From positions 19,370,019-19,434,018 of the forward strand of contig OY987270.1 of NCBI GenBank assembly GCA_963920665.1: a stretch of 64,000 nt of DNA, in the 5' to 3' direction. Shown piece after piece: positions 47,584 through 60,289 of the stretch. Position 1 is the stretch's first letter, and each line of letters starts with the position of its first letter. The translations under genes and the position numbers were made by a program. The stretch comes from Straminergon stramineum. Taxonomy: Eukaryota > Streptophyta > Bryopsida > Hypnales > Calliergonaceae. The notes below the pieces were generated by a model, which saw only the letters and a list, made by a program, of their open reading frames with translations, ran no database searches and was not told where the DNA came from.

Positions 47584-49550
47584 CAAGAAGTGGCATGTTA
47601 GTTACAAGAAGTGACTATATGTTTTTGACCAAATGGCTTTGGTAATAAGCCAATAATTTACAACAATTTATTGATACTCAAGTGAATTTAATTTATATAA
47701 GACTTGTTTATAGCTTCATACAACATATTTCTTTTAGAAATCATTTAATTTGTATTTGCTTAGTGACTACTAAGAAAAGGGAGTGTCTTCTTTCCCCTAA
47801 AGTCATAATAATTTTGTCGTAGTAGAAAAATGCGATATAAAACAATTAGTGCATCTTTGCACTAATTAATTCATTTGTGTAGTGGTAAAACCATGTTGAA
47901 GTACGAAGTACTAACACCATGGTCTCATACATGGCAAAATGTGTGTGTTCATGAACTTTTGATTAAGTGTTGACTAGTACCTACATTTTGTTAGTAGTAA
48001 TTGATGTTTCTTGATTTTATCATGTTAATTAGGTGATAATTCTAATAGTAGACGTAGCATAGTAGTGACACCTATTTGTGCTAATGGAATTCAATGGTTT
48101 ACAAAGTACATGCAAAAAACATCATCACTCATTACAATTGAGCATAGTTATTACTATTAATAATTATTATGTTGCATCATATTGGCAACTGAAAGAGGAT
48201 TCTAGAGCATGCATTATTTGGACAATGTGTGAACAAGTTACAAATTTTCAAAGTGAAGTAGAACTTCTAATAAATAGTAGGGCCAGGACCAATTTGACAC
48301 ATTTCATTAGAGAGGTTATTACAATAAGGGAGGGTCATTTGCATTCATGACATTTGTATGGGGCCAAGGCTGGGACTGGCAATCAATATTACTTTAGAGT
48401 GTTGTTTATTAGAAATTCTATTGTATTGTCTTATATACACTATGAAAGTTTAAGTTGTACATTTATAGGAGGTGGCTTGTCAGATATGAGAAAGTATTCC
48501 CTCATAGACTTTCATGTTCTTTTCATCTTGTGTAATCAGTATCTAGAAAAAAGTTATGCTTTTTGGTCCAAATGTAAGTGTTGCATTTTGGCCTGTGTTG
48601 ATTATGATATGTGTGCTTGCGATGTGGATTAGAGCTCATTGATGTGAGTCATGACTTTTTCAAACTGCTTGAATGGAAATGGAAATGTCCCAAGTCCCAA
48701 CTCCTGCTGGAGTGTTTTTGTACGGTAGATTTCTGCAACGCAATACTAACAGTTTAGAAGTAATTGTACGGATCATGACCAACGTCGAAGCAGTTTAGGG
48801 GCATGAATTTGCGGCATGGCAACTATTGACTGCATGTACCTGTTGTGGCCAGTTCATCCCCAGAACTGAAATTCTCTTGGTGTGACGAGAATTCGCCTGT
48901 CTCTTTGAACTTACATCAATTTCGTTAAACTGGTGATATTCCATTACTTTGGCAATGTTCAAGCTGTGCGGTTTGAAATCAAAATCTGTACCTATAGTTT
49001 GAGGCCTGAAATTAGACCTCTGCGAACATATGTGTCACAATTTTTGGCTTGTGAAATATCGTCAATTTAACGAACTTGTCGTTTATGGAAGAGGTCTTTT
49101 CAAATGGAATGTGTCAAACTTGTTCAGGCAACTAGCCAGTGCATGCATTAGGGCCATGCGCAATGAGGCTTTGTGTGTGTTCCAGATTGTGATTGAACCC
49201 GGTGAGAGGAAACCATGTATGAATATTGCTGCCTACCACAATATTTGGAATTTGGAATAGCCAGAAGTGAATACACGGTGTTTCAGATTGTGATTGAACT
49301 GGGTGAAAAGATGAATTTCGACTGCAGCAACTCCGATCCAGACTGACTTGAAATCGGGGACGCACAAGCAGTGTGAATATAATGCGGAGGCTAGAAACCA
49401 GGGACACATTAGCAATGTGAAGCTTGAAACAGGGAACACACTCCCTGAACTGGTGTGAAATCGAAAGCAATATTAGTTCTAGTTGTTTCGACGCACTCTG
49501 ACTGATGGCATGTGATTACGAGCAGCAATACGTCAGTACGCGTGTTCATA
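47584..49550. other. Intergenic DNA and upstream region of the multicopper oxidase gene
   Basis: 47.6-48.65 kb is AT-rich with no gene. From about 48650 the composition changes and probably includes promoter and leader. At 49180-49450 there are decayed short repeats: TTCAGATTGTGATTGAAC-type twice, and GGGACACA-GCA-TGTGAA-type three times. No TATA box can be assigned with confidence. Confidence 0.4.
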
Positions 49551-52069
49551 ATGAAGCTCTCTCGGCTCTCACTCTTGCTCCTTGTATGGAGATATTTCTG
49601 GGTACAGCAAATTCTCGGCCAGGGCAGTGAACCATCTGGATCCATCTGCCAGGACATGGTGCCATCGCCGCAGCTGGAAATGTTCGTCGACGAGATGCCG
49701 AAGCTGCAGGATATTCACGTCTCGAATGGCTCCCAGATCACACTGGGAGCCTACAAAATTCAACAGGTGAGCAAGAAATCGAACAGCGATTTCACTGCTC
49801 AAATATTCCACCACTTGTATCCAAGCCATTGTTACGAAGGAAGATAAAATATACCAAATTCAAGTCTTTAATGTCGACTAGTACTGTGATTTTGTGGTTT
49901 TTGTCTGCTCTTTTTCAAAATTCTGTGACTGAGAAATCGTTCACAGGAGAAATCCAATACAGAAAATGGGCAAATGTCCTTTTGTGTCCAAATAAAATTC
50001 CATTCCTAGTGTATCCTATTCTACCCTCACTGGACATTGACTAAAGAATTCTTCAAAACTTCCATAGATGGACATTTTGAATTTCTTCTATGGTTGGAAA
50101 TGCGTCCAAATTGACGCTGAGCTAGAAAGCGATAGCTGTTCTCGAATGCCTTGCATCGTAAGTATACTTGCAACTGGCATTGGATTCTGATATGATGTGG
50201 TTTTGCAGAAATTGCACAGGGACTTGCCATCCACGACGCTGTACGCATACGGCGCAACAGCGCAGACCGCGACCTACCCCGGTCCAACGCTGGAAGCCAT
50301 CCAGGATCTCCCCACGCACGTCCGCTGGGAGAATCACATCCCCGACGCGACGCACATGTTCACAGTCGACCCCACCTTGATGTGGGCGAATCCCCAACGC
50401 GGCGGGGTGGCCATGGTGACGCACCTTCACGGCGCGGCCGTGGCGAGTGTCTCCGACGGCCACCCGGAAGCTTGGTTCACCGCCTTCGGAGACCACGGAT
50501 CGGCTTACACAACACAGAACTACACATACCCAAACGCACAGCAACCCACGATGCTCTGGTACCATGACCACACAATCGGCATCACAAGGCTAAACATCTT
50601 GGCAGGCTTGACTGGCGTCTACATCATCCGGCCGAAGGTGAATCCACCGGCGTGGATGCCGGGAAAGAATGACGAAGTGACGCTGATTCTTCAAGACAAG
50701 GCAATCTATGCGAACGGCTCAGTGAATTTCCCCACTGTGGGGCTGTCGGTAGATAATCACCCGCACTGGTGCCCAGAGTATTTCGGAGACGTGATTCTCG
50801 TGAATGGGAAAGCCTGGCCGTACCTGGTGGTGAAGCCAAGGAAGTACCGGCTCCGAATGTTGAACGCCGGAAACGCGCGCGTTTACGAGCTGTCGCTAGG
50901 GAACGCAGCTGCTTTCGTGCAAATCGGTAGCGACGGAGGCCTCCTAGTGACTCCACAACGTGTAGAGATTCTCACGGTCGCGCCGGCGGAGCGAGTGGAT
51001 GTCATCATCGACTTCTTGCCAATGGCAGGGAAGAATGTCACGCTGCATAACAGTGCGCTTGTGCCGTACCCTGATGGCGACCCCTTGTTTACTCCGAATT
51101 CCACGCGTAGCGTCATGCAATTCAAAGTGACACAGGTGGAAGCCCATACACACAATTAGAATGATCTGACGCACGCATTCACCACCTTCATTGTCGTTCG
51201 AGTTATCGAAATCGTGAGAATGTGACATTATGGGAGCTTGAAATTTCTCCCAACGACGTAGTTCCATGTTGCTTAGCAAGTTAACAATTAATGCGGCCAG
51301 TAACTCAGGTCGAAACCCATATACGCTGCTTAGAATAACCTGACGCATGCATTCACCACCTGCAATGTCGTTCGAGTTGTCGAAATCATGCCAGTGTGAC
51401 GCTATGGGAGATTGAAATTTTCACCTAATGACCCAGTTCTGTGTTGTGTAGGTTGACGATGCTGCGGCTATTTCCTCCCCACCCATCCCTCCCCTCCTCC
51501 GCGCGCCCGACCCCGTCACCAACGTCACGGTTGCCCTCATCCGCACCCTCACCCTGATCGAGCACACAGACCCGAACGATTTCCCGACAGGCTCCCTCCT
51601 GTCCAACCTCACCTGGACGGATCCCGTGACGGAGACGCCTGTTCTAGGAGCGACCGAGGTCTGGGAGTTCATCAACCTCACACCCGACGCGCATCCCATG
51701 CACGTCCATCTCATCAACTTCCAAGTCCTGAATCTGCAAGCGTTCAATCGGACGCTGTACGAGGAAGGCGGATGTCATTTGTTCGAGAGGGATTGTATGA
51801 GCGCGGATCCTGTGGCGCCCATGGCGTATCAGATCGGGTGGAAAGACACCGTGCTGGCGTTGCCGGGGTTCGTCACGCGCTTGCTGGTGCGATGGAGCCC
51901 CCTCGCGCTCGGCTATGGCGATGAAGAGGAGTTTCCGTTCGACGCGACTGCGGCGCCGGGGTATTTGTGGCATTGCCATATTCTGGATCACGAAGACAAT
52001 GCCATGATGCGTCCCATTCAGGTAGTGAGGAGAGAGAGGGCATTGCTTAGTCGTGGAGGCACGCCATAG
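49551..52069 (+). CDS. LPR1: LPR1-type multicopper oxidase (ferroxidase)
   Basis: LPR1/LPR2 of Arabidopsis are secretory-pathway, cell-wall ferroxidases that set the root response to low phosphate in an iron-dependent way; they resemble bacterial CotA. Model: exons 49551-49766, 50209-51135 and 51452-52069, 586 aa, phases closing. A signal peptide (MKLSRLSLLLLVWRYFW) starts the protein. Copper motifs are complete: HLHG at 144-147, WYHDH at 189-193, HPMHVH at 462-467, and HCHILDHEDNAMM at 555-567 with the axial Met typical of high-potential type-1 copper. NxS/T glycosylation sites are frequent. The exons are distinctly GC-rich against AT-rich surroundings. Intron 2 is internally duplicated. I assign the family firmly and LPR1 orthology moderately. 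Confidence 0.9.
51132..51451. repeat. Tandem duplication forming intron 2 of the oxidase gene
   Basis: Copy 1 (about 51132-51275) and copy 2 (about 51304-51451) align throughout. Both start with ACACAGGTGGAAGCCCATA or ACTCAGGTCGAAACCCATA, share CTGACGCA-GCATTCACCACC and AATGTCGTTCGAGTT, and end in acceptor-like GTTGCTTAG or GTTGTGTAG. Each copy therefore contains a donor-like and an acceptor-like site. A 28- to 32-bp spacer with an in-frame stop lies between them. Confidence 0.8.
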
Positions 52070-55000
52070 CTGGTTGCTGCGAATGAAGAGGGCATGCAGA
52101 ATTTAGACTCTCTAAGCGCTCCGACGTCCATTTTCTGGACGATGAACACAGAGTGAAACTCCAGTTTCATCCTCCTCACTGTCTGGATGAAAGTTTCCTA
52201 ATTTGTGGAGATACTTTATCAAGTTGTTGTCTTGTCTACAGGTTGGATTTGGTGTTACTAGAGTACATATTTTTCTAAAATTACTAATGTGCTAGTATGT
52301 CAAGTGGTTGACCAAGTCAAAATAGTTGCATTGACTCTAGTTCAAAACTAGATTTGCCGAAATGAGGTCATAGATTTAATGAACAAAAAAGAATTCAAAA
52401 AATCACCATGTCAAGAGAACCTCATTTCAAATCCATTCCAACAAATCTTACTCTAGAAATGATAATATTTTGCTTATAATCGAATTTTGAAGGAATTTTG
52501 AAATTTTCTTTTCAAAATTTATAAAAAAATTTTGGTGACAACTTTGGTGAATCTAACTGTAAGGATGGAATCTAAAACTCACAATCTACAACTTTTATTT
52601 ATATATCAATTTCAAAATAGGCTTCCATATAGTACTTTGTTATGATTTTTCTCAAATTGTCAACTCTTGAGATTATTCCAGACATTTAGAGGATAAACTA
52701 TGAATTTTTTAAGTGTTGGAAACAGGTGTTTTTATAATTGACTCCAGAGTCTAACTTGTAAATAGTAGAAGTACATCTTAGGCAAGAATCTACAAGGGTT
52801 GGTTTTAGAAAGGGGTTGAAATTAGGTGTTGTTACCTTACACCAATGTTTTTTTTCTAGAGCAATTTATCACTCAAAAGTTTGCTATTTGGTCATAATTA
52901 GATTCTTTTTTGTACAATGGATGGAATCACTCAATTGCTACAAAATCTAGGGACACTATCACTCTACTTTGGATGAATTTACACATCTTTGGATGTATAC
53001 ATGTGTTTTCAACCACAATTTGTGTATTTCATCCATCTCAATGGATGAAAATAGCTTCACGACTCTACTAGAAATCACTTTCTATTTTGTCCAAGGGTAA
53101 TGAAAAAACAACCCTAAACAACAACGAAGTATATTCAAATAAGCACTCGAGCATTGTTCCTATTAAGAAATTGCCTAATGTTTTGTTGGATTTGGATAGA
53201 AATCAAAATAGTATTTTTTAAATATATTTTTTTGTATTTTATGAACAACTTATGAATAATTTTGGAATTTTGGAAATAGATGTATCCAAAATGACCCAAC
53301 AATGTTATGAATGGAGTTATTACATTATAGGCAAGAATTTGTAGGGGTAGGTTTTAGAGAAGGGCACACTATTTAGGTGCACTTACCTTATCCCTCATTC
53401 TTGAGTGCCAAGTGAGGTAGATGTACACAAAGATGCCCATTTTTTGGCCAGATATAATTGTAGATTACTAGTAAGATTTAAATAAAATAATTCTATAATC
53501 AAATGTCCAAATTTAAGAAAAACAATAATTTTTTATATGATAAATAAAAAATATCAACAAAATACTACATTTATTTTATTGCAATTTTTGCAAAAAAAAA
53601 ATAATATTCTAAACATCAATGTAAAACTTACTAGGACTAAATGATATATAGGATGATCAAAATGATTTCTAAGTTGTTTTGTAATTTATTGACACTCAAG
53701 AATCAATTATTCAATCAATTTTGACAGGTAAAAGCATGGGGTACCTCCTACTACTAGACTCTCACTTGAAGCAAGAAATGGTTAACTCCTTGGGTGCCTC
53801 AAAGAACTTTTCAACTTCCATAGTTCCATTGGTTGCTCTTAGGAATTTGTAGGTGGATTTGGGTGAGTGGATATGGCCATTCAAGAACAAAATATAGGTA
53901 GTGCAAAACAAGTAGTGGATTTTTTGGATGGATGAACCTTCGTACCAATGTACATATTTCAATAGGAAAACTATAGATGAAGGAAACCAAAATAGAAATT
54001 GTCTTTGGGCACATATTACAACTCCACTTGCTTAAAACTAAGTATAACTCTCCATCTCTCAACTTCAAAGTATGCAATTTGAAATATTGCAACATTTTTA
54101 GATGCAAAGAATTGACTTTTATTATGTAACTTGTAAGTTTTTCAATAAAGAAATTTGAAAATTTGAAAATAATTGATTTGAAGGTTTTCAAATATTTATT
54201 ATTGAGTTTTCAAACTTTATAATCCCATGAATTTTTGAATGATGAATTTTTTTTTGTTCTGTCCAAAACACTCGTCCTAGATCACTAAACAATAGTCTCT
54301 ATTCATGACCACAACTAACATCATAATAAATTAGTTTCTACATTGAATATGTGGTAATGCTTTGATAATGCTCACGGGGATATTTTTTTGTGGACCTAGA
54401 TAGAGAACCTTTTTTTTATTTCTAGTTGTTTTTTATAATAGACACAAAAGGCAAAGAAAATTTCTTTGTTTTTTGAGAATTTGCTTGATGATGTTGCAAA
54501 TTAAATGTCTAACATGGTGTTCCTCATAAGCAAATGAGATGGCAAATTTTCAAATCATTTCCCACTTTGTGAAAATTTAGGGTACAATACAACCATTACA
54601 CTTAATAGGAACTTTAATCAATAATGTCATTTTCAACTAGTACTATAAAATAAATATTATATATTGAAAAATAACAATGGATTAAATCAACGAGTTCTAG
54701 CTATTCTCTCTAGGATTTTCTACCATTACATGACAAGGACTTTTTGTGTCAAGATGTCCATCAATGTTGGTTGGGATGTATGCTAATGCATTAGAATCAC
54801 ATTCTTTTTTCTTGGACAACTTGTCCAGCGAACTAGACAGATAGAATGTCCAAGAATTGTTTTTGGTAAGAGGTGATCCTAACAAACATTAGGGTTGAAG
54901 GCTAACAATCCGATGGACATCCTAATGTCCCAACATGACACTGAAAATCTTGATTCTCTCCCTCATGATCATATTCTTTCACTAATCTAAATTGAGTTGT

Positions 55001-55353
55001 GCGCTCCAAAAAAGACTTGATACAATTCAAGCTAGTCAAATACAAACTCAACCACTTTGTATGTTATGCCTATTTGCAAATACTTGCAATATCTAGTCAT
55101 TTTTTAGGATCATATTTCCAACATTCTTTAATGCAAATTGCCAAATACCCAAGATACTATTGAATCAAGAAAAATAGTAGATGAATCAATCACTTAAATA
55201 ACATTTCATGAATACATTTTCACAAAATATTCAAATATAAGCATTTACATATTAATATAAACATTCATAAGCTGTGCTTTTATCCACTTAAATTGAGTAT
55301 AATTCCACCTACTTTCTTCTAATCTACTTGACATTTTTAGAATCCAAGGATGC
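52070..55353. other. AT-rich intergenic DNA with repeat remnants
   Basis: No gene is seen. The segment 52380-52700 is a diverged copy of 59050-59364: both have TCATTTCAAATCC, TTTTGAAGGAATTTTGAAATTTTC and TTTTTCTCAAATTGTCAA-like blocks. Minus frames at 53762-54191 show no family. At 53782 a single TTAACTCCTTGGGTGCCTC resembles a TTAA-element end without a partner. Confidence 0.45.
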
Positions 55354-56390
55354 TTATAACTCCAATGCACTCAAACGCTCATCAATATTACAAGTCAACA
55401 TTTTTTGAATGAGATCTTTTACATCCTTTGAGATGTATGGCCATGGATCTTTAGCAAACAAGTCATGACACTTCATGATCTTTTTACATACTTCTAGAAA
55501 TGTACAACCATTGAAAGGAGCAAGACTTGCTAGAAGACCATATAGTGTCACCCCAAATGTCCACTTCGAATACCAAACCTTTGTTTTTGGTTTGGAACAA
55601 CAAATTTTCAAGCTTTAAGTCTCTATAAACAATGCCAAAGCCATAGCAAGCCTTAATAACACTAGCAATTTTCTTGATCATTTGAGTGTCTTACTTTTGG
55701 CTCATCAAAAGTACTATATTCAACCATATAATCATAAAAAAAAATTTCTATTCTAACATGGTGTGGACTATTTGTGTTGATTTGTCATAATGCATCATGA
55801 TCATGCCTAGATATGGATAGCCAAAAAATTTCAATTTCAATTTTTTTAATCTAAAATTTATCCTAGAGTAAAAAAGGGTCAATGAAATTCACGAGATCCA
55901 ACCTTTGTGCCCGTCATTTGGACAGCCACTTTGTCTTACTAGATGGTCAATTTGTTGAATTGGATGGCTTGTTTATCAACTAAATAACTAGTTTGTTGAA
56001 AATGGTATGTCCTTAGAAGTTGTCAACCTATTCAAACAAATAATCCTGTCCATTGAAGTTGCAATTGTTTTCATCTAGATTGCCCACTGTAGTAATTAAA
56101 TTACCCCTTGACAATGAATATTCTACCCGACTTGACGGATATTGGAGTTGAAGGTTGATGTTATGACGGACATATTGACATCATGATCAATAAATATGAC
56201 TTGACATGGACAACGTTGATCACAAATTGTCCCTCCTTCACATAGCTCCATGATTGTGTACACATAATCATCATCTTCCAAAATATCTTTGATGGATGCT
56301 ATATTGGATGCTCTTTAAGATTGATCAACCTTAGGATGTCATTTTCATGTTCTACCATTTTACATTCTTCTTATAAAACTAGGTTGTGCT
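55354..56390 (-). pseudogene. CDPK-like Ser/Thr kinase pseudogene
   Basis: Reading on minus from about 56350, pieces of a calcium-dependent-type kinase appear in order. VEHENDILRLINLKEHP is followed after a frameshift by IKDILEDDDYVYTIMELCEG (alpha-C to hinge). Next come MIKKIASVIKACYGFG and YRDLKLENLLF, the catalytic loop with HRD altered to YRD. Then come FGVTLYGLLASLAPF and DPWPYISKDVKDLIQKML. The DFG motif and activation loop are missing: ENLLFQTKNKG runs almost directly into VDIWG. No glycine-rich loop or EF-hands are found. Several frameshifts and deletions make it non-functional. Confidence 0.75.
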
Positions 56391-57242
56391 TCTCAAGCAT
56401 AGTGTTGACCAAATGAAGATCTTTTGCATACTAGGAGCTTTTGTAAGAATACTTGGGAGCCTTCATAGTTAAACTTGGGGAAACATAACATTCAATAGCA
56501 GAGAGAGGGACTATCCTCCCTTGGACAAAATGATGTGGAATATTCTACATCATTTCATCTCGGGGATGATATGGTGTGGAATATTCTACATCCATCAGTA
56601 GCTAAGGGACCACACATCAAAGGCAAGACACTAAATCCTGCAAACAAAGTGGGCCCCATAGGGACATTTTGTGTTTTACCCAAGGGTAAAAGTAAAACCT
56701 GCCCCCTATTTTGAGTGGTGTCTAGGGTATGTTCTAGACCTCCCTTAGCTAATTTGGGGTCTTTGATTGCAAATATGAATTCAGAATTTTCAAAAAAAAT
56801 AATGTGCAAAAAAAACATTCCTGCGTTTTTCCCCATGGTAAATCTGCCCCTACACTTCATTTGCACGATTTAGCATCCTCCGCGTCAAAGGGGGTCAGAC
56901 TATAAGAAACCAAACAACAAGGTCAAAGGGTCATTAGTTTTTGTTTCATCTGACACCCCAAAAATATATTGCGTTGGGAGTATCCGTGCATGGCCTGACA
57001 AGATCTGGCAAGGTAACAATGGGCAACTGGCTCATTATGTTCCCATCATGTGTTGGCTCACTAAGTTAGTTGCAACTTTTCTTTATTAAGAATGAGTGGC
57101 GAAATGTTGAATTAACTTAATTCCCCCTAATTCCCCAAGAGGGACAGAACTGAAGCCACAAGAGTCACTTGAATTCTTCAATTTTTTATTTTTACTTTTT
57201 CCCCTCGAATTCATCTAATTTTGAAAAATTTTGTGCAATGAA
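56391..57242. other. Intergenic DNA, no gene seen
   Basis: The only structure noticed is a pair of palindromes, TGTGGAATATTCTACAT, at about 56530-56551 and 56571-56592. Confidence 0.45.
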
Positions 57243-57891
57243 TTAACCCCTAAATGCCCAAGGCACCCAAATCTAGTGTTTGCAAAACTTTGAAGTTAAA
57301 TAAAACCTAATCAAGTTGCTATTATTAGTTTGGATTTTAAAAAACTTCTTTTTGAAGTCTAGTTTAAGCATCAAAAATACGATCTTAAAAATGATTGATT
57401 ATGATTTTTCTATTCAAGATTTTGTGCAAGGGTGCCATTGCAATCTTAAGTTTCCATAGAGTTAAGGGTTCTTGATAATGAGCCTCAATTACATTAGATC
57501 TTGAAAGAAAAAACACCTTAGAAATTCATTTAAAAAAATTGTAGAGTAGATTTTGAGAAGCCATAAATTTTTTGGGATTATGCATGTTAGTTCTTTTAAC
57601 CTCATTTTTTTGGTGACCAACTTTTTTTGTTTCAACATGTGAAAAGAGGATTTTAAGACTTCAAATCACTTTCACAATTTTAACACTCATGATCAAACAT
57701 TGTAATCTTTCAATCCACGAGTGATATTGTTGTGTTTTCTTTTTTTTATGTGATCTCAAACATCTCTAGTTTGAATTTGTATGGTTACAAAGAAAAAAAA
57801 GTTTATACAACTTATCAAAATGATGGATTTTTTTTCAATTTAGAGCAAATTCCTAGAAGCTCAAAAAAGGTCTTGGGTATTTAGGGGTTAA
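57243..57891. mobile_element. TTAA-bounded element E, copy 1 (649 bp)
   Basis: Left border TTAACCCCTAAATGCCCAAG; right border on minus TTAACCCCTAAATACCCAAG. It is homologous to 58343-58966 (same orientation) and 62051-62714 (inverted). Shared blocks: ATTTTTCTATTCAAGATTTTG (in part), ATTGCAATCTTAA and TTCAAATCACTTTCAC. It is non-coding. Confidence 0.8.
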
Positions 57892-58342
57892 GAGTAAACT
57901 TGTCAATCACAACACAAACTAAATTCAAATCCTTCTCCACATAAATATAGAGACTTGCATGTTTTGAAATTTGGCATGATTATTCAATGCCATGTTAAGA
58001 TTTACCTTCAGAAATCATATGGCAAAAAGATGTCTTCTTCTAAATTCTATTGCAATTTAAAGGTGATGAAACTAAAATCTAGTTAAAAATTCCTTGCAAT
58101 CCTTCACCACATAGTATGCAATCATTGGGTGGGGATACAAAATTTTCTTCCCATCAGAATTAAATTGGTAGTTGAATCATGCGGTTACTTTCTGTAAATG
58201 ACAACGGGTGTTGTTTGGTTTTTGGATGTGTGTGATAAATGGCAAGTTTACTCTCAAGGGATAATTGAAATTAAAATCAAGAATATTTTTTAGGAATGGA
58301 CAAGGTGGTCCCCTCGACCCCTCCCCATTCAACGCAATAGCT

Positions 58343-58966
58343 TTAACCCCTAAATGCCTTGAGGCACCAAATTTTGGTCTCTAAGAATACTTCAAAATTC
58401 AAATATCCCTTACTAAGTTACTATTTTCAATAGTTTACTTGTTTAAGAAATTATTTTTGAAGTCTAATTTTAGCATCAGAAATCCGATTTTGAAAATGAA
58501 TGATAATGATTTTTCTATTCAAGATTTTGTGCAAGGTTGTTCATTGCAAATCTTAATTTTCTAATATTGAGGGCTATTAGAAATAAGACTCAAATACACT
58601 AGAATTTGGAGAAAAAATCACATTAGATATTCCATTACAAAAATTGATTAGGGTTATATATGTCATATCCTTGAACCTCATATTTTTTTGGTGACCAAAT
58701 TTTTAGATTTGACATGTGAAAAGAAGAATGAAAGACTTCAAATCACTTTCACTATTTTGACACCCTCATGATCAAGACATTATAATCCTTCAATCAATAA
58801 GTGATATAGTTATGTTTTCTTTTCCCATGTGATCTCTAACATGTCTAGTTTGAATTTGTACAATTCCAATTCAAAAAAAATTGTTAAAACTTATTAAAAT
58901 GTTGTTTTTGTTCAATTTTGAGAATTTTCAAGAAGCTTGAAAAAACCTTGGGCATTTAGGGGTTAA
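58343..58966. mobile_element. TTAA-bounded element E, copy 2 (624 bp)
   Basis: Left border TTAACCCCTAAATGCCTTGA; right border on minus TTAACCCCTAAATGCCCAAG. TTAA at both ends, with unrelated flanks beyond (agct / agaa). Confidence 0.85.
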
Positions 58967-59049
58967 AGAAAAGAATTGAAGAATTTGCAATGAAATTTGT
59001 TTTCATTTGTGTAGTATTAAAAAAAAAAAGATCATAGATTTTAATATTT

Positions 59050-59364
59050 AAGAACATAAAAATTTCAAAAAATCTCATGTTAAGAGAACATCATTTCAAA
59101 TCCCTTCCATCAAATTGTACTCAAAAAACAAAATTATTTTACTTGTAATCAAATTTTGAAGGAATTTTGAAATTTTCCTTCCAAAATAAAAATATATATA
59201 TTGGTGATAGCATTGGTGAATTTAAGTGTATGGATGGAACCTACAATTCAAAATCTACACCTTTTATTTGTACATAAATTTCAAAATATTCTTCCAAATA
59301 GTTCTTTATAATGATTTTTCTCAAATTGTCAATTTGGGAGAAGACTTTTGGACATTCAAAGGTT
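59050..59364. repeat. Dispersed repeat, partner of 52380-52700
   Basis: Aligns with 52380-52700 over most of its length. It ends GGACATTCAAAGGTTAA, which may be another TTAA-type border. The left border is not resolved. Confidence 0.6.
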
Positions 59365-59381
59365 AATTAGATTTTATTTGG

Positions 59382-60289
59382 TTAACTTGATCCTAAAGGG
59401 CCAAACAATGTTTTCTAGCAACATGGTGATTTGGGGCAGCTCAGTACAAGTGGAACTTTTATTTTTTTCTTTGAAATTTTCACACAACACATGTTCAAGG
59501 AGCAACTTAAAGGTGAAACAATTTTCATAACTTTTGACTACATGGTTAAAGAGTTATTGCATGATATGTAATTTTCATTGTTTGGTGGGTGCACTAAGAA
59601 GCTCAAAAAAAATTCTTTAAATATCAAATTTTTTAGAAACAAAAATTTGAAATTGGTTTTCTAGATTCATGCATACATGGAAAGTTTTAAATCATTCCAT
59701 TTTGATTAATGAGATGAAAGTAATAAAGAATTTTAGTTTATAGGTAGGTTATGGATTCTTTACTCAAATAATCTTTGAAGTCCTTTCTTTAACTCAATTT
59801 TCAATATTTAAAAAAAGAAATCATATTATGTAGATTTTTTATTAAAACATTAGAAGCATTGGAATTGGCATTTTTCAATTCCATAACTAAACTCTTGACA
59901 ATTTAGTATTTTGAATCATTCTCTACTTCTTTCTATTTACTATTTTTTTTTCCTATATGTTGTACAGTACCAAATGATTTGAATTTTTTCTACAAAGCAC
60001 TACCATTTTGTACATTTTTTCACACAATTTGACCTTGCAATGTACAGCTGCCCGGTTTCTTGCAGGCCCCCAAAATGATTTTTTGTCCATTCAAACGCTA
60101 ATATCTTGCAATGTACATGGCGGAAATTTCTGAAATTTTTTCCATGTCTTTCCAAACTAGGGTACTAAAAGATCCTATGGTTAAATATGTCGTAAAATGT
60201 TTTTTTTCCTAAAATTTGGTGCTTGTATTAGAAATGGTAGTTTGGGAGCGTTTCTGTTGAAAACTTAGGGAATCACCTCAAGGTGTTAA
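59382..60289. mobile_element. TTAA-bounded element D, copy 3 (908 bp)
   Basis: Homologous to the copies at 29616 and 32683. Borders TTAACTTGATCCTAAAGGG and, on minus, TTAACACCTTGAGG. It shares ATCTTGCAATGTACATGG-type and AGAAATGGTAGTTTGGGAGC-type blocks. Confidence 0.65.
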
